From Vibrio plantisponsor (GTDB lineage: Bacteria > Pseudomonadota > Gammaproteobacteria > Enterobacterales > Vibrionaceae), in NCBI RefSeq assembly GCF_013041605.1, contig NZ_JABEQC010000010.1, positions 62,001-126,000 of the forward strand: a stretch of DNA of 64,000 nt, written 5' to 3'. A program made the position numbers and the translations under genes. Shown here piece by piece: positions 55,443 to 64,000 of the stretch (the stretch's first letter is position 1; the number at the start of each line of letters is the position of its first letter). The notes under the pieces are model-generated. The model saw nothing but the letters and a program-made list of their open reading frames with translations. It did no database searches and was not told the origin of the DNA.

Positions 55443-56516
55443 ATGCGTCAATTCAGTTCAAAGCAAGATTTTTGTGATTGGTTAAACCAATTTCAGCATC
55501 CTTTTCTTATTCAAGATTGGGCTTCACAACCAAATATTGTTTCTGTGGAAGCTCAAGGCTTTAAGATAACACTCCCTTTTGCCGCACTCTCTTTGCCTGA
55601 AGAACTTTCAAGCTGGATTGCCCAACAGCAGCAGTCAGGTGAAGTACCTTCTTTCCACTATGATGTTGTTGTCAGTCCTAAAGCGCTGGAGACTCATGTC
55701 GCTTCAGAAGTGCGTGGTGTGAAAAACATTATTGCTGTGACATCAGCAAAAGGCGGGGTGGGTAAGTCAACCACTGCGGTCAACCTTGCATTAGCGATTG
55801 CAAAATGTGGTGCGAAAGTTGGTTTGCTTGATGCTGATATTTATGGTCCTTCAGTGCCTATGATGCTGGGGCAGTTGGATGCAAAACCAGAAGTTCGTGA
55901 CAACAAATGGATGCAACCGATATCTGCGCATGGCATTTACACTCATTCAATTGGTTATCTGGTGGATAAATCAGACGCGACTATCTGGCGTGGTCCAATG
56001 GCATCAAAAGCATTGGCTCAGCTTCTTACTGAGACAGAATGGCCTGAACTGGATTATCTGGTTATTGATATGCCACCGGGTACGGGCGACATCCAGTTGA
56101 CGCTTTCTCAGCAAATTCCGGTTACCGGAGCACTTATCGTCACGACGCCTCAAGATCTGGCGTTGGCGGATGCTCGTAAAGGTGCGGCAATGTTTGAGAA
56201 AGTGGATGTGCCGGTGATTGGCATGGTCGAGAACATGAGCTATCACATCTGTAGTCATTGTGGTGAGAAAGAACATATCTTTGGTCATGGCGGAGCACAG
56301 GCGCTGGCGAATGAATTTGGCTTGTCACTGCTTGCTCAAATTCCGCTCCACATCAGCATGCGCGAAGATATTGATGCTGGTAAACCAACGGTCGCCGCTC
56401 GCCCAGATAGTGAGCATGCCGCTGTTTATATTCAACTGGCTGAACGTGTTTGCGCATCGATGTACTGGCAAGGAAAGGCGAAACCAGAGTCAATCATGTT
56501 TACCATGGTTGAGTAA
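55443..56516 (+). CDS. apbC: Iron-sulfur cluster carrier protein Mrp/ApbC
   Basis: 357 residues. The P-loop NTPase of the MinD/Mrp family has the deviant Walker A SAKGGVGKSTTAVNLALA near residue 101, switch DADIYGPSVPMMLG, VIDMPPGTGDIQLTL, and the CxxC metal-binding motif YHICSHCGEKEH. An N-terminal MIP18-like segment of about 90 residues precedes it. Mrp/ApbC proteins bind and transfer 4Fe-4S clusters. A strong AAGGAGG lies between the repeat end and the ATG. Confidence 0.95.
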   Translation: MRQFSSKQDFCDWLNQFQHPFLIQDWASQPNIVSVEAQGFKITLPFAALSLPEELSSWIAQQQQSGEVPSFHYDVVVSPKALETHVASEVRGVKNIIAVTSAKGGVGKSTTAVNLALAIAKCGAKVGLLDADIYGPSVPMMLGQLDAKPEVRDNKWMQPISAHGIYTHSIGYLVDKSDATIWRGPMASKALAQLLTETEWPELDYLVIDMPPGTGDIQLTLSQQIPVTGALIVTTPQDLALADARKGAAMFEKVDVPVIGMVENMSYHICSHCGEKEHIFGHGGAQALANEFGLSLLAQIPLHISMREDIDAGKPTVAARPDSEHAAVYIQLAERVCASMYWQGKAKPESIMFTMVE

Positions 56517-56566
56517 GTTTGGTCATTTTCTGAGATTTAAAAGACGATCGAAATGAATGGTCACTG

Positions 56567-56604
56567 AGTCAGGGTAGATGTAATCGTTTACTCTGACTTT
56601 TTAT
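56567..56604 (+). terminator. Terminator after mrp
   Basis: AGTCAGGGTA pairs with TACTCTGACT (one G-T), followed by TTTTTATT. Confidence 0.8.
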
Positions 56605-56724
56605 TGTTCAACATCAGAAATTACTGTCATTTAACGTTAATGCAAACTGGTATAACCCTTTTGAACTCCCTATAATCAGGCGGTTTAACTTAATTCCCAA
56701 AATACACGTATCGAGTGCACATAC

Positions 56725-57366
56725 ATGTCTGATAATAATCAATGCGTCATCGTTGGTATCGCCGGCGCATCAGCTTCTGGTAAAAGTCTTATAGCCAGCA
56801 CAATTTACAATGAACTGAGTGCGAAAGTTGGTGACCACCAAATAGGTGTGATTACGGAAGATTGCTATTACAAAGACCAAAGCCATCTGAGCATGGAAGA
56901 GCGTGTTAAAACGAATTACGATCACCCAAGTGCATTGGATCATGATTTACTGTGTGAACACTTAACACAGTTGATGAACGGTCACGCTGTTGAAGTACCA
57001 GAGTATAGCTACACAGAGCATACTCGTACCGCTAACACCACCACAATGACACCTAAAAAAGTCATCATTTTAGAAGGTATTCTGCTGCTGACTGACCCAC
57101 GTCTACGTGAGCTTATGCAAGTAACGGTATTTATGGATACTCCATTAGATATCTGTTTGCTGCGCCGCGTGAAGCGTGATGTAGAAGATCGTGGTCGCAC
57201 AATGGATTCAGTGCTGAAGCAATATCAAAAAACGGTTCGCCCTATGTTCCTCCAGTTTATTGAACCGTCAAAACAATATGCTGACATCATCGTACCTCGT
57301 GGCGGTAAAAACCGTATCGCGATCGATGTGTTAAAAGCACACATTGCGAAATTGCTAAAATCGTAA
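56725..57366 (+). CDS. udk: Uridine kinase
   Basis: 213 residues. Phosphorylates uridine and cytidine to the 5'-monophosphates with ATP or GTP. P-loop [15 protein letters not shown] (about 11-25), the base-binding [12 protein letters not shown] and [13 protein letters not shown] blocks, and [23 protein letters not shown] are all typical. With udp in the same window, pyrimidine salvage and breakdown are both represented, but in separate transcripts. Confidence 0.97.
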   Translation: MSDNNQCVIVGIAGASASGKSLIASTIYNELSAKVGDHQIGVITEDCYYKDQSHLSMEERVKTNYDHPSALDHDLLCEHLTQLMNGHAVEVPEYSYTEHTRTANTTTMTPKKVIILEGILLLTDPRLRELMQVTVFMDTPLDICLLRRVKRDVEDRGRTMDSVLKQYQKTVRPMFLQFIEPSKQYADIIVPRGGKNRIAIDVLKAHIAKLLKS

Positions 57367-57409
57367 TTTTGACTAATGCTTGGCATTAGCCGACTTTATT
57401 TTTTAACTG

Positions 57410-57439
57410 AAAAGTGGCACTTTAAGTGTCACTTTTTTT
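57410..57439 (+). terminator. Terminator after udk
   Basis: AAAAGTGGCACTT pairs with AGTGTCACTTTT (one G-T), followed by a T run. A smaller hairpin CTAATGC/GCATTAG precedes it near 57373-57390. Confidence 0.86.
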
Positions 57440-57518
57440 ATATCTATATCATTGATTAATTGATTGAAAATCATCGGTTAATCGCAGGTGTTGATGTTTT
57501 CAAGCAAGGATTAAACAG

Positions 57519-59660
57519 ATGAAAAAACTGTTGCTCTTGGTTGCTGTACTTTTGGTCGTCGTTTTAGGCGCAGTTGCAGCACTTGTTTTATTCGTGAACC
57601 CAAACCAGTTCAAGCCTTTAATTGTTGAACAAACGAAGAAACAAACCGGATTAGATTTAATGATTGAAGGCGACATTGGCTGGAAATTCTTCCCTTCAAT
57701 TGGCTTTGAAATTGGCAAAACCGAACTGAAAAACCCACAGGGATTCACAAACCCAAATATGTTCAAAGTGGACAACGTTGGGGTGGATGTCTCCGTGATG
57801 CCTCTGTTGGACAAACAACTCGTTATTGGCAATGTTCAGCTAGATGGTGCTGAAATTTATTTAGAAACATTGAAAGATGGTCGAACGAATTTAGACAGTT
57901 TGACTAAAGCGAAAACCTCACAAGAAGTTGCTGACACGCAAGCACCAGCAGAAAGCAAAAGTCCTTCGTCAACTCCAGAGCAAACCGGCGGTGTTCAGGG
58001 TTGGACTATTCAACTGGCTGGCGTCACAGTCAACAATGCGTTGTTGGATATTCAGGATCGTAAAGCAGGAACGCAAACCAAACTCTACGATGTTCAGTTA
58101 AAAGTGGATGAGTTCGAAGCGGAAAAGTGGACCTTAGTGAGCTTCGCTGCAAAAGGACGCAATGAGCAGCAAAAAAACAATCCGCAGAACTTTGCAGCTT
58201 CAGGCAATGCTGAAATCAAACTGTCGAGTGATTTTGCGCAATATGCGTTACGCAATATCAACGTGGACGCGAGCTTTAGTGACCAAGCAAACAACATCGA
58301 GTCTGCAAAGTTAGCGCTGGCAACATTCGATTTTGATAAGCCAAATGCGCTAGAGTTTTCTGTAAAAGGTAAAGCTGCAGATATGATGTTAGAGGCGAAA
58401 GGCTCTAGCTCACTGGTGGTGAATAAAGAGATCACTAAAGTCGCGGCAAATGGATTTACTCTGGAAGCAAATCTGCAGGGCGCATCTTTACCTCAGTCGC
58501 CGATGAAGGTTGGCATGCAATCGGATATTGCTTTTGATATCAGCAAAAACACGCTCAATGTCGTTCTTGCGAAGTTAACGGCTAACGCATTGCAGTTTGA
58601 CGGCAAACTCGATGTGGCGTTGGCGGATATCCCGAAAGTAAGATTCAGCCTGCATAGCCCAGATATTGATGTGGATGCCTTCCTTGGTAACGAGAAAGCG
58701 GCTGCAGCAAGTTCTTCAGAAACGACTTCTGAGAAGCCTGCGTCGACAGAGACCAAACCTGCAACCACAAGCAAACAAGAGGTGGAGCCTGATCTATCTG
58801 CATTGCAAACACTCGACGTTGCTGGCGACATCACTATCGATAAGCTAAAAGCGAACAATGCGAAAATGCAGAACGTGAAAGCGGATGTTGTTGTGAACCG
58901 AGGTTTGGTGACACTGAAATCTTTTACTGCCAACTTGTATCAAGGTTCAGTTTCCGCATCAGCTTTAGTGGATACGAGAAAGACACCTGCCACTTATACG
59001 GTGAAGAAATCGGTTAAAGGTGTGAAGGTACAACCTATGCTGATGGATGTGCTTGATAACGATATGCTTGAAGGCACAGGTAACATAGAAGTTAACGCAC
59101 AAGGTAAAAGCTTAACGCCTACAGGTATCCAAAAGAACCTTGTCGGTACTGTTGCAATCAACTTCGCTGATGGCGCTGTCAATGGTATCAACGTTGCCCA
59201 CTTATTACGCACGAACTACGCCAAAATAACCGGTGGTGATGTGACTCAAGCGGATCAAGTGAAGAAAACAGATTTCAGTGCGATGACAGCAACGCTCAAA
59301 CTCGATAAGGGTAATATCACGACCGATGATCTGCATATGCAGTCACCCGCTCTTCGCATCAGAGGGCAGGGTAAAGCCAACTACTTAAATGAAACGGTAG
59401 ACTTTACTCTCAGCACTTCTGTTGTTGGATCATTGAAAGGTCAGGGCGGTAAAGATATCGATGAACTGCGTGATGTGACTATTCCTGTAAACATTTCAGG
59501 CAAATGGTCTGATCCTAAATACAAACTTATTTTTGACGATGTACTTAAACAAAAAGCCAAAAAAGAAGTGGATCGAGGTATCGAAAAGTTAAGTGATAAG
59601 ATCAAAAACGAAGACACTAAGAAAGCGGTTGATAGCTTACTGAAAGGTCTGTTTAACTAA
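57519..59660 (+). CDS. AsmA-family envelope protein
   Basis: 713 residues. One N-terminal transmembrane helix (about 3-23) is followed by a large periplasmic AsmA/DUF3971-like region: NPNQFKPLIVEQTKKQTGLDLMIEGDIGWKFFPSIGFEIGKTEL near the start and SPALRIRGQGKANYLNETVDFTLS near the end. A low-complexity Ser/Thr/Ala/Glu linker sits near residues 390-425. AsmA-like proteins are large beta-rich envelope proteins now linked to lipid transport between membranes. It stands alone between terminators. Confidence 0.9.
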   Translation: MKKLLLLVAVLLVVVLGAVAALVLFVNPNQFKPLIVEQTKKQTGLDLMIEGDIGWKFFPSIGFEIGKTELKNPQGFTNPNMFKVDNVGVDVSVMPLLDKQLVIGNVQLDGAEIYLETLKDGRTNLDSLTKAKTSQEVADTQAPAESKSPSSTPEQTGGVQGWTIQLAGVTVNNALLDIQDRKAGTQTKLYDVQLKVDEFEAEKWTLVSFAAKGRNEQQKNNPQNFAASGNAEIKLSSDFAQYALRNINVDASFSDQANNIESAKLALATFDFDKPNALEFSVKGKAADMMLEAKGSSSLVVNKEITKVAANGFTLEANLQGASLPQSPMKVGMQSDIAFDISKNTLNVVLAKLTANALQFDGKLDVALADIPKVRFSLHSPDIDVDAFLGNEKAAAASSSETTSEKPASTETKPATTSKQEVEPDLSALQTLDVAGDITIDKLKANNAKMQNVKADVVVNRGLVTLKSFTANLYQGSVSASALVDTRKTPATYTVKKSVKGVKVQPMLMDVLDNDMLEGTGNIEVNAQGKSLTPTGIQKNLVGTVAINFADGAVNGINVAHLLRTNYAKITGGDVTQADQVKKTDFSAMTATLKLDKGNITTDDLHMQSPALRIRGQGKANYLNETVDFTLSTSVVGSLKGQGGKDIDELRDVTIPVNISGKWSDPKYKLIFDDVLKQKAKKEVDRGIEKLSDKIKNEDTKKAVDSLLKGLFN

Positions 59661-59680
59661 GTTTGATTCCTCTGATAAAC

Positions 59681-59721
59681 AAAAAAAGCGAGCTGATGTA
59701 ATGTCTGCTCGCTTTCTTTTT
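59681..59721. terminator. Bidirectional terminator between asmA-like and cobO genes
   Basis: AAAGCGAGC pairs with GCTCGCTTT across a 13-base loop, with A and T runs outside, between convergent genes. Confidence 0.85.
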
Positions 59722-59751
59722 ATCAAGACAAAATAGCCTGTAACTAGAGCT

Positions 59752-60357
59752 TTACCAGTCAACACCTTGCAGAGCTTTAACACCTGCTTCGAATGCGTGT
59801 TTGGTGTTCTTTACTTCGGAAACCGTATCTGCCATTTCAATTAAGGTTCGGTGTGCTGCGCGGCCAGTAATAATGACAGACTGCATATGTGGACGCTGGC
59901 TTAGCGCTTCAACCACTTCGTCTAATTCAATGTAGCCGTAGTTGACCATGTAGGTCAGTTCGTCGAACAGAATGACATCGATAGATTCATCTTTAAGCAT
60001 TCGCTTGCACTCTTGCCATACAAGTTGCGCCGCAGCTGTGTCGCTTTCTTTATTCTGAGTATCCCAGGTGAACCCTGTTGCCATAACTTGAAATTCAACG
60101 CCTAACTTTTCAAGCAAGTTACGTTCACCATTATCCCAAGTTCCTTTAATAAACTGGGCTACGGCACATTTTTTGTTGTGTCCGATGGCGCGGGCAATAG
60201 TGCCAAAACCGGAAGTAGACTTACCCTTACCGTTACCAGTAATAACCAACAATAACCCTTTCACTTCCTGAGCTGCTGCGACTCGTGCATCTACCTGTTC
60301 TTTCACTTTTTGCTGGCGAGCTTTGTGGCGCTCTTGTTTTACGTCATCGCTAGACAT
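59752..60357 (-). CDS. cobO: Cob(I)yrinic acid a,c-diamide adenosyltransferase (BtuR/CobO)
   Basis: 201 residues. Transfers the adenosyl group from ATP to cobalt(I) corrinoids, giving adenosylcobalamin precursors. The P-loop-like VITGNGKGKSTSGFGTIARAIGH, AQFIKGTWDNGERNLLEKLG and DVILFDELTYMVNYGYIELDEVVEAL are signature blocks. No other cobalamin genes are near, so salvage of imported corrinoid is the likely use. It is divergent from the tyrosine phosphatase gene. Confidence 0.96.
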   Translation of the reverse strand: MSSDDVKQERHKARQQKVKEQVDARVAAAQEVKGLLLVITGNGKGKSTSGFGTIARAIGHNKKCAVAQFIKGTWDNGERNLLEKLGVEFQVMATGFTWDTQNKESDTAAAQLVWQECKRMLKDESIDVILFDELTYMVNYGYIELDEVVEALSQRPHMQSVIITGRAAHRTLIEMADTVSEVKNTKHAFEAGVKALQGVDW

Positions 60358-60442
60358 GACAATTCCTTTTTCAATCTGATTCTAGTGACTATGATAACTT
60401 AATGATGCTTTGGCAAACACAGACCAAAAACAAGGAATTACA

Positions 60443-60910
60443 ATGACAAAAATTTTAGTGGTTTGCATGGGGAATATTTGTCGTTCACCAACCGGAGAAG
60501 CTGTCTTAAGAAGCAAGGCAGAGCAATTAGGTGTCGATATTGAAGTAGACTCAGCAGGTACAATTGGTTATCACCAAGGAGCGCTTCCGGATAAGCGAGC
60601 GATTGCCGCTGGAGAGCGGAGAGGCTATTCATTTTCTGGAATTCTGGCACGAAAAGTAACAAAAAGGGATTTTGAGGATTTTGACTACATATTGGCAGCC
60701 GATCATGAGAATTTGGAAGATCTTATGCTCATGTGCCCTAAGCAATTGCAGTACAAGTTGTCGTTATTTCTGAGCCACGGAGAATCCAACTATGAAGAGA
60801 TTCCTGACCCATATTATGGCGGGGATCAAGGCTTTGAGCTGGTATTGGATTTAGTAGAAGAAGTCAGTGAACAGTTTCTATTGTTCCTAAAAGAAAGAGG
60901 CCAGTGGTAA
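60443..60910 (+). CDS. Low-molecular-weight protein-tyrosine phosphatase
   Basis: 155 residues. The catalytic P-loop is VVCMGNICRSPTGEA (C-x5-R-S) close to the N-terminus, and the acid loop is DPYYGGDQGFE near residue 120. I start at the ATG that follows AAGGA at 60432-60436 because family members begin a few residues before the P-loop; an upstream in-frame ATG gives 11 extra residues. In this family such enzymes act on tyrosine kinases of capsule/exopolysaccharide systems, but no such genes lie near, so the target is unknown. A hairpin overlaps its stop codon. Confidence 0.93.
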   Translation: MTKILVVCMGNICRSPTGEAVLRSKAEQLGVDIEVDSAGTIGYHQGALPDKRAIAAGERRGYSFSGILARKVTKRDFEDFDYILAADHENLEDLMLMCPKQLQYKLSLFLSHGESNYEEIPDPYYGGDQGFELVLDLVEEVSEQFLLFLKERGQW

Positions 60911-60919
60911 ACACTGGCC
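60890..60919. terminator. Hairpin terminator between phosphatase and FadL-like gene
   Basis: GGCCAGTG pairs with CACTGGCC around GTAAA; the phosphatase stop codon sits in the loop region. The minus strand reads into TCTTTCTTTT, so it likely stops the FadL-like transcript. Confidence 0.75.
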
Positions 60920-60953
60920 TGATTGAGTAAACAATAATTTTTAGAAATAGTGG

Positions 60954-62228
60954 TTAGAAACGGTAGCTCGCTTGAACGCCTAACAACCAAACGCTACCAG
61001 TAGTTTGACCTGTGAATGTGCCGCCAACTGCTGCTGCTTTATCATCTGATTCATAACCACGAGATTCTTTGATTGAAGCATCTTTAGCTACGATATAAGT
61101 AAAACCTGCATCAACAGTGAACTGTTCGGTAACTTCGTAGCCTGCACCAATGCTTAACCAGATACGGTCTGTTTCTGGAATCGTAATCGTTCGGTTTTGA
61201 TCACTAACCGCACCCATGTCGTAAGCCACACCGCTACGTAGAGCAAGCTTTGAATCTAACTGGTAAGTAGCGCCGAGAGCGAAACGGTAGTTATCTTTCC
61301 AGTTTTCCTCTTTAACCATCTGTGTGCCTAATTTATCCAACTCGGCTTCAAGTTTTTCGAAGCTGCTCCAGTCAGTCCAGTTGATACTGCCGTGTAACGC
61401 AAGTTTATCTGTTACTTGATGGAAGCTGGCAATTTCGGCTGTTGCAGGCATGGTTAGAACCATGTATCCCGTATCATTGAATACAGTTGTGCCAGTGAAA
61501 ATTTTTGCTGTACCAGAGAGTTTAAGATCCACTTCTGATTTATAGGTTAAACCAACACGGTTACTCGGGTTGATTTGCCATGCAGCACCTGCTTGCCAGC
61601 CCCATGCAGTATCTTCACCTTCCATATACTTAAGAGTAGTACCTTGAACTAATGGTGATTGCGCGGGTGAAGTTGCTCCAAAGTGACCTTCACCGATAAC
61701 GTAGCGAACACCACCACCGATGCTGATAGCGTCTGTCAATTGATAACCAAGGTTGGCATTCGCTTCCATGGTTTTTACCATCGCTTCATCACCAAAGTGA
61801 CTGGCTGCGAAGTCAGAACCGAGTTCGGTCTCCATACCATAGTTTGTGCCTAGAGCAAGGCCAGCAACTAGTGTTTCATTGATTTGATGAGAGAGATAAA
61901 AGTTAGGAATAACAGCATCGTTTGCGTAGTCATTCGATTCAGCACTGCGTGAAGAGTTACCTAAAGTCACATCGCCATGTACATCAACGTTCGGGTTTAC
62001 ATAAATTGCGCCCGTTGAAACTTGAGTACCGTGTAGGTAAGTAAGCATTGCAGGGTTGCGCCATTGTGCGCTGGCATTATCTGCCATAGCGGCTTCACCT
62101 GCGTAGGCGCGGCCTAGGCCTGTTGCTGAGTATTCTGCAAGTTGAAAACCTGCAGCATGAGAAAGAGTTGGTACGCTAGCCAAACTAGCAGCCACCGCTA
62201 GAGTAAGGAGAGTCTTATTTGTTTTCAT
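60954..62228 (-). CDS. FadL-family outer-membrane protein, copy A
   Basis: 424 residues with signal peptide (about 1-25, ending LSHAAGF). The mature N-terminus AGFQLAEYSATGLGRAYAGEAAMADNASAQWRNPAMLTYL carries the FadL hallmark hatch region with an NPA motif. The rest is a 14-strand beta-barrel with alternating aromatic strands, ending in a terminal Phe (VQASYRF). FadL proteins move long-chain fatty acids and other hydrophobic molecules across the outer membrane. It is downstream of copy B on the same strand, 304 bases away, with a terminator in between, so it probably has its own promoter. Confidence 0.93.
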   Translation of the reverse strand: MKTNKTLLTLAVAASLASVPTLSHAAGFQLAEYSATGLGRAYAGEAAMADNASAQWRNPAMLTYLHGTQVSTGAIYVNPNVDVHGDVTLGNSSRSAESNDYANDAVIPNFYLSHQINETLVAGLALGTNYGMETELGSDFAASHFGDEAMVKTMEANANLGYQLTDAISIGGGVRYVIGEGHFGATSPAQSPLVQGTTLKYMEGEDTAWGWQAGAAWQINPSNRVGLTYKSEVDLKLSGTAKIFTGTTVFNDTGYMVLTMPATAEIASFHQVTDKLALHGSINWTDWSSFEKLEAELDKLGTQMVKEENWKDNYRFALGATYQLDSKLALRSGVAYDMGAVSDQNRTITIPETDRIWLSIGAGYEVTEQFTVDAGFTYIVAKDASIKESRGYESDDKAAAVGGTFTGQTTGSVWLLGVQASYRF

Positions 62229-62532
62229 TTTGATTTTATGTTCGCTGAAATTTGAAAAAACTGAACGGTAAAGTCTAAGAACTAAAATCAGCCATGAAAA
62301 ACGAAAACCATCTTTTAACTGATATATAAAATAAAATGCTAAAAAATCTTAATTCGAGAAACATATAACTGCTTAATTTTTTCCGTGAATGTATTTTCAG
62401 CGTACACGTGTAGGGGTTAAGGAGGGTTTTAAGACACAACTGTGCGCTTAAAATAAAAAAGATTACTCGGAAAGATGTAAAAAAGGGCTGGTAAACCAGC
62501 CCTTTAGCGTTTGTGTTATTTCTAACTATTGA
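62229..62532. other. Gap between the two FadL-like genes
   Basis: 304 bases, AT-rich. Holds the copy B terminator, the copy A promoter and a 10-bp palindrome TACACGTGTA at 62403-62412. No gene visible. Confidence 0.5.
62479..62505 (-). terminator. Terminator after FadL-like copy B
   Basis: AAAGGGCTGG pairs with CCAGCCCTTT around a 4-base loop, ending with a T run on the minus strand. Confidence 0.88.
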
Positions 62533-63813
62533 TTAGAAAGAACGGCTGTATTGTAAGCCTACTAAGATTGCATCAGCGTGCGTTGTTGCTGTCAAAGTAG
62601 TACCTGCTGAATTCTCAGTTACAGCTACATCGTCACCTAGTAGATACGTAAAGCCAAAGTCTACGTTAGATGCTTGGTCAATAGCATAGGTAAAGCCTGC
62701 TGAGAACCATTGGCGGTCTGAATCAGGTACTGAAATTGATGTTACTGAGTCCTGAGCACTTGTGTCATACATATAACCAGCACGTAGAGTCCAGTCGCTG
62801 TTTAGGTAGTAAGTACCACCAAGTGAATAGTGCCAGCCATCTTGCCATTCATATGGTTTGTCGTAGTTTGTTCCAGCTAGTGAACCAGATTTTAGGTTAC
62901 GCATTTCAATTTTGTCGAATGATGACCAACCAATCCATTGCACACTATAATGTACTGCGAATGATGTATCTTCGATTTTGTGGAAACCAGAGAACTCTGC
63001 GATATCTGGAAGAGGCAAAGTAATTTCTTGGCCATAGTCATCTTTCGCTTTGAAGTCTGGACTATAGTGATAGCCAAAACCGAAACGGTTGTTTTCATCT
63101 AGTTCATACACAGTACCTACGTTGAAACCAACAGCCCAACCATCGGCTCCATCGATATTAACAAGAGCTGTACCAGCTGGAACCGCAGTAGTCGATGCTC
63201 CGTTTGTAAGTTTATACGAAGCCAGCGCAGCTGATGAACTACTTGCATAGCGCTGTAGAGTACCTTGACCATAGATTAAATCTATACCGGCACCAAAGCT
63301 TAGTTGTTCATCTAAACGATATGAACCAGCCAAACCGAAGTTAATGCTCTTAACATCTGTAACACCGCCGTATTCCGAAGCGGTGTAACTGCTAGAAAAT
63401 TCTGTACGTGTTCCGAAGTTAGTGTATGCGTTAACGCCAACCGCAAACTTCTCATCTATAGGTACGATTAAATGGATATTGGGAGCTACTGATGTGCTAC
63501 CTACATCATCAGTGTCTGCAATAGAAGTTGATGTACCTAAAGGACTTGAGTATTTAGCATCTTTTACTTCGATCATGGTAGTAATCGACTCGAAACCAAG
63601 GGATAACTCAGTTTTGTCGAATAGTGCCATTGCTGCAGGGTTACGCGCCATTACTGAAGCGTTATCTGCGATTACGGCATCACCAGCAAATGCACGGCCT
63701 AGGCCCGTTGCTGATTGAGCGTTGAGCTGGAAGCCAGCAGCCATTGCTTGCTGCGTAGCTAGTGTTACTGTTACTGCTAATAGTGAACGTTTAAACAGAC
63801 GCGTCTTGTTCAT
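62533..63813 (-). CDS. fadL: FadL-family outer-membrane protein, copy B
   Basis: 426 residues with signal peptide (about 1-25, ending QQAMAAGF). Mature start AGFQLNAQSATGLGRAFAGDAVIADNASVMARNPAAMALF is the FadL hatch with NPA. C-terminus VGLQYSRSF is an outer-membrane barrel signal with terminal Phe. It resembles copy A along the whole length, so the two are paralogues from tandem duplication, but they have diverged markedly. I give it the fadL symbol because it is the first gene of the pair; which copy is the main fatty-acid channel cannot be told from sequence alone. Confidence 0.92.
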   Translation of the reverse strand: MNKTRLFKRSLLAVTVTLATQQAMAAGFQLNAQSATGLGRAFAGDAVIADNASVMARNPAAMALFDKTELSLGFESITTMIEVKDAKYSSPLGTSTSIADTDDVGSTSVAPNIHLIVPIDEKFAVGVNAYTNFGTRTEFSSSYTASEYGGVTDVKSINFGLAGSYRLDEQLSFGAGIDLIYGQGTLQRYASSSSAALASYKLTNGASTTAVPAGTALVNIDGADGWAVGFNVGTVYELDENNRFGFGYHYSPDFKAKDDYGQEITLPLPDIAEFSGFHKIEDTSFAVHYSVQWIGWSSFDKIEMRNLKSGSLAGTNYDKPYEWQDGWHYSLGGTYYLNSDWTLRAGYMYDTSAQDSVTSISVPDSDRQWFSAGFTYAIDQASNVDFGFTYLLGDDVAVTENSAGTTLTATTHADAILVGLQYSRSF

Positions 63814-63852
63814 GTGTTTTTCCTTTTTTGTATAGCCTCTAGTGGGCTTTTT

Positions 63853-63866
63853 TGAGCAATTGCTCA
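63853..63866. repeat. Palindrome upstream of FadL-like copy B
   Basis: TGAGCAATTGCTCA is a perfect 14-bp palindrome 40 bases before the start codon, inside the leader or promoter. The protein it might bind is unknown. Confidence 0.6.
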
Positions 63867-64000
63867 GTTGGGGCTGATCCTAGTACCTAGTCTACAATAT
63901 AGAAATCCGACCATTGTCTAATTGGACGGGAAAATTGCAGAAATGGTGGATAACTGACATGAATTTGTAAGAAATAATGATTTATTAGAGTTTTAACTCT

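Noticed and set aside
63900..63916. FadR-like site upstream of FadL copy B
   Set aside because: The minus strand reads CAATGGTCGGATTTCTA, matching the core TGGTC-N-GA of the FadR site, but the right half is poor; too weak to list as a feature.

Overview
The window is a stretch of Vibrio-type chromosome (family Vibrionaceae). Diagnostic features are a LysM/TM/acidic-repeat polar landmark protein (HubP), the sodium-motor protein MotY, an Rnf/Rsx cluster, and a quorum-sensing luxO-luxU pair with the small RNA Qrr1 encoded divergently upstream. From memory, the backbone gene order resembles the Vibrio cholerae chromosome I segment nagE-glnS-hubP-truA-accD-folC-dedD-cvpA-purF ... rnf ... uvrB-luxO-luxU-moaABCDE ... 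metG-mrp-udk ... fadL. I cannot name the species.

Layout. 1-13.3 kb is a + strand housekeeping block: the 3' end of a GlcNAc PTS permease, glnS, hubP, truA, accD, folC, dedD, then cvpA-purF behind a near-consensus PurR box. 13.3-23.8 kb holds an NhaC-like antiporter and rnt (-), motY (+), then a long - strand unit rnfABCDGE-nth-gloA with an ERIC palindrome inside it. 24.1-41.2 kb is a carbohydrate-scavenging accessory region. It contains an orphan PTS EIIB domain, a GalR-like repressor and GH36 alpha-galactosidase sharing an operator region, three exported glycanases (GH9 lipoprotein, GH16, GH5 lipoprotein) and a UhpA/UhpB/UhpC signalling set followed by an AfuABC-type ABC transporter. The region ends at a tRNA-Asn gene.

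41.3-64 kb returns to backbone: uvrB (with DnaA-box-like sites upstream), qrr1, luxOU, a YvcK-like gene, the molybdopterin operon moaABCDE with a candidate Moco leader, a CBS protein, udp with tandem CRP-like sites, an unknown membrane-anchored protein, metG, a MITE-like 266-bp palindromic repeat, mrp, udk, an AsmA-family gene, a BtuR/CobO gene, a low-molecular-weight tyrosine phosphatase, and two tandem FadL-family outer-membrane proteins.

The most interesting system is the Uhp-Afu locus. A complete hexose-phosphate sensing cascade (receptor UhpC, kinase UhpB, regulator UhpA) sits next to a phosphosugar-type ABC importer, and no uhpT antiporter is present in the window. Clustered CCTGA/TCAGG motifs lie just before afuA. 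Next to the beta-glucanases and alpha-galactosidase, this makes 24-41 kb a sugar-acquisition island. Other notable items are large in-frame repeat arrays in HubP and RnfC, the complete sigma-54/LuxO-box/Qrr1 arrangement, and mobile palindromic repeats placed in the transcribed or leader regions of essential genes.
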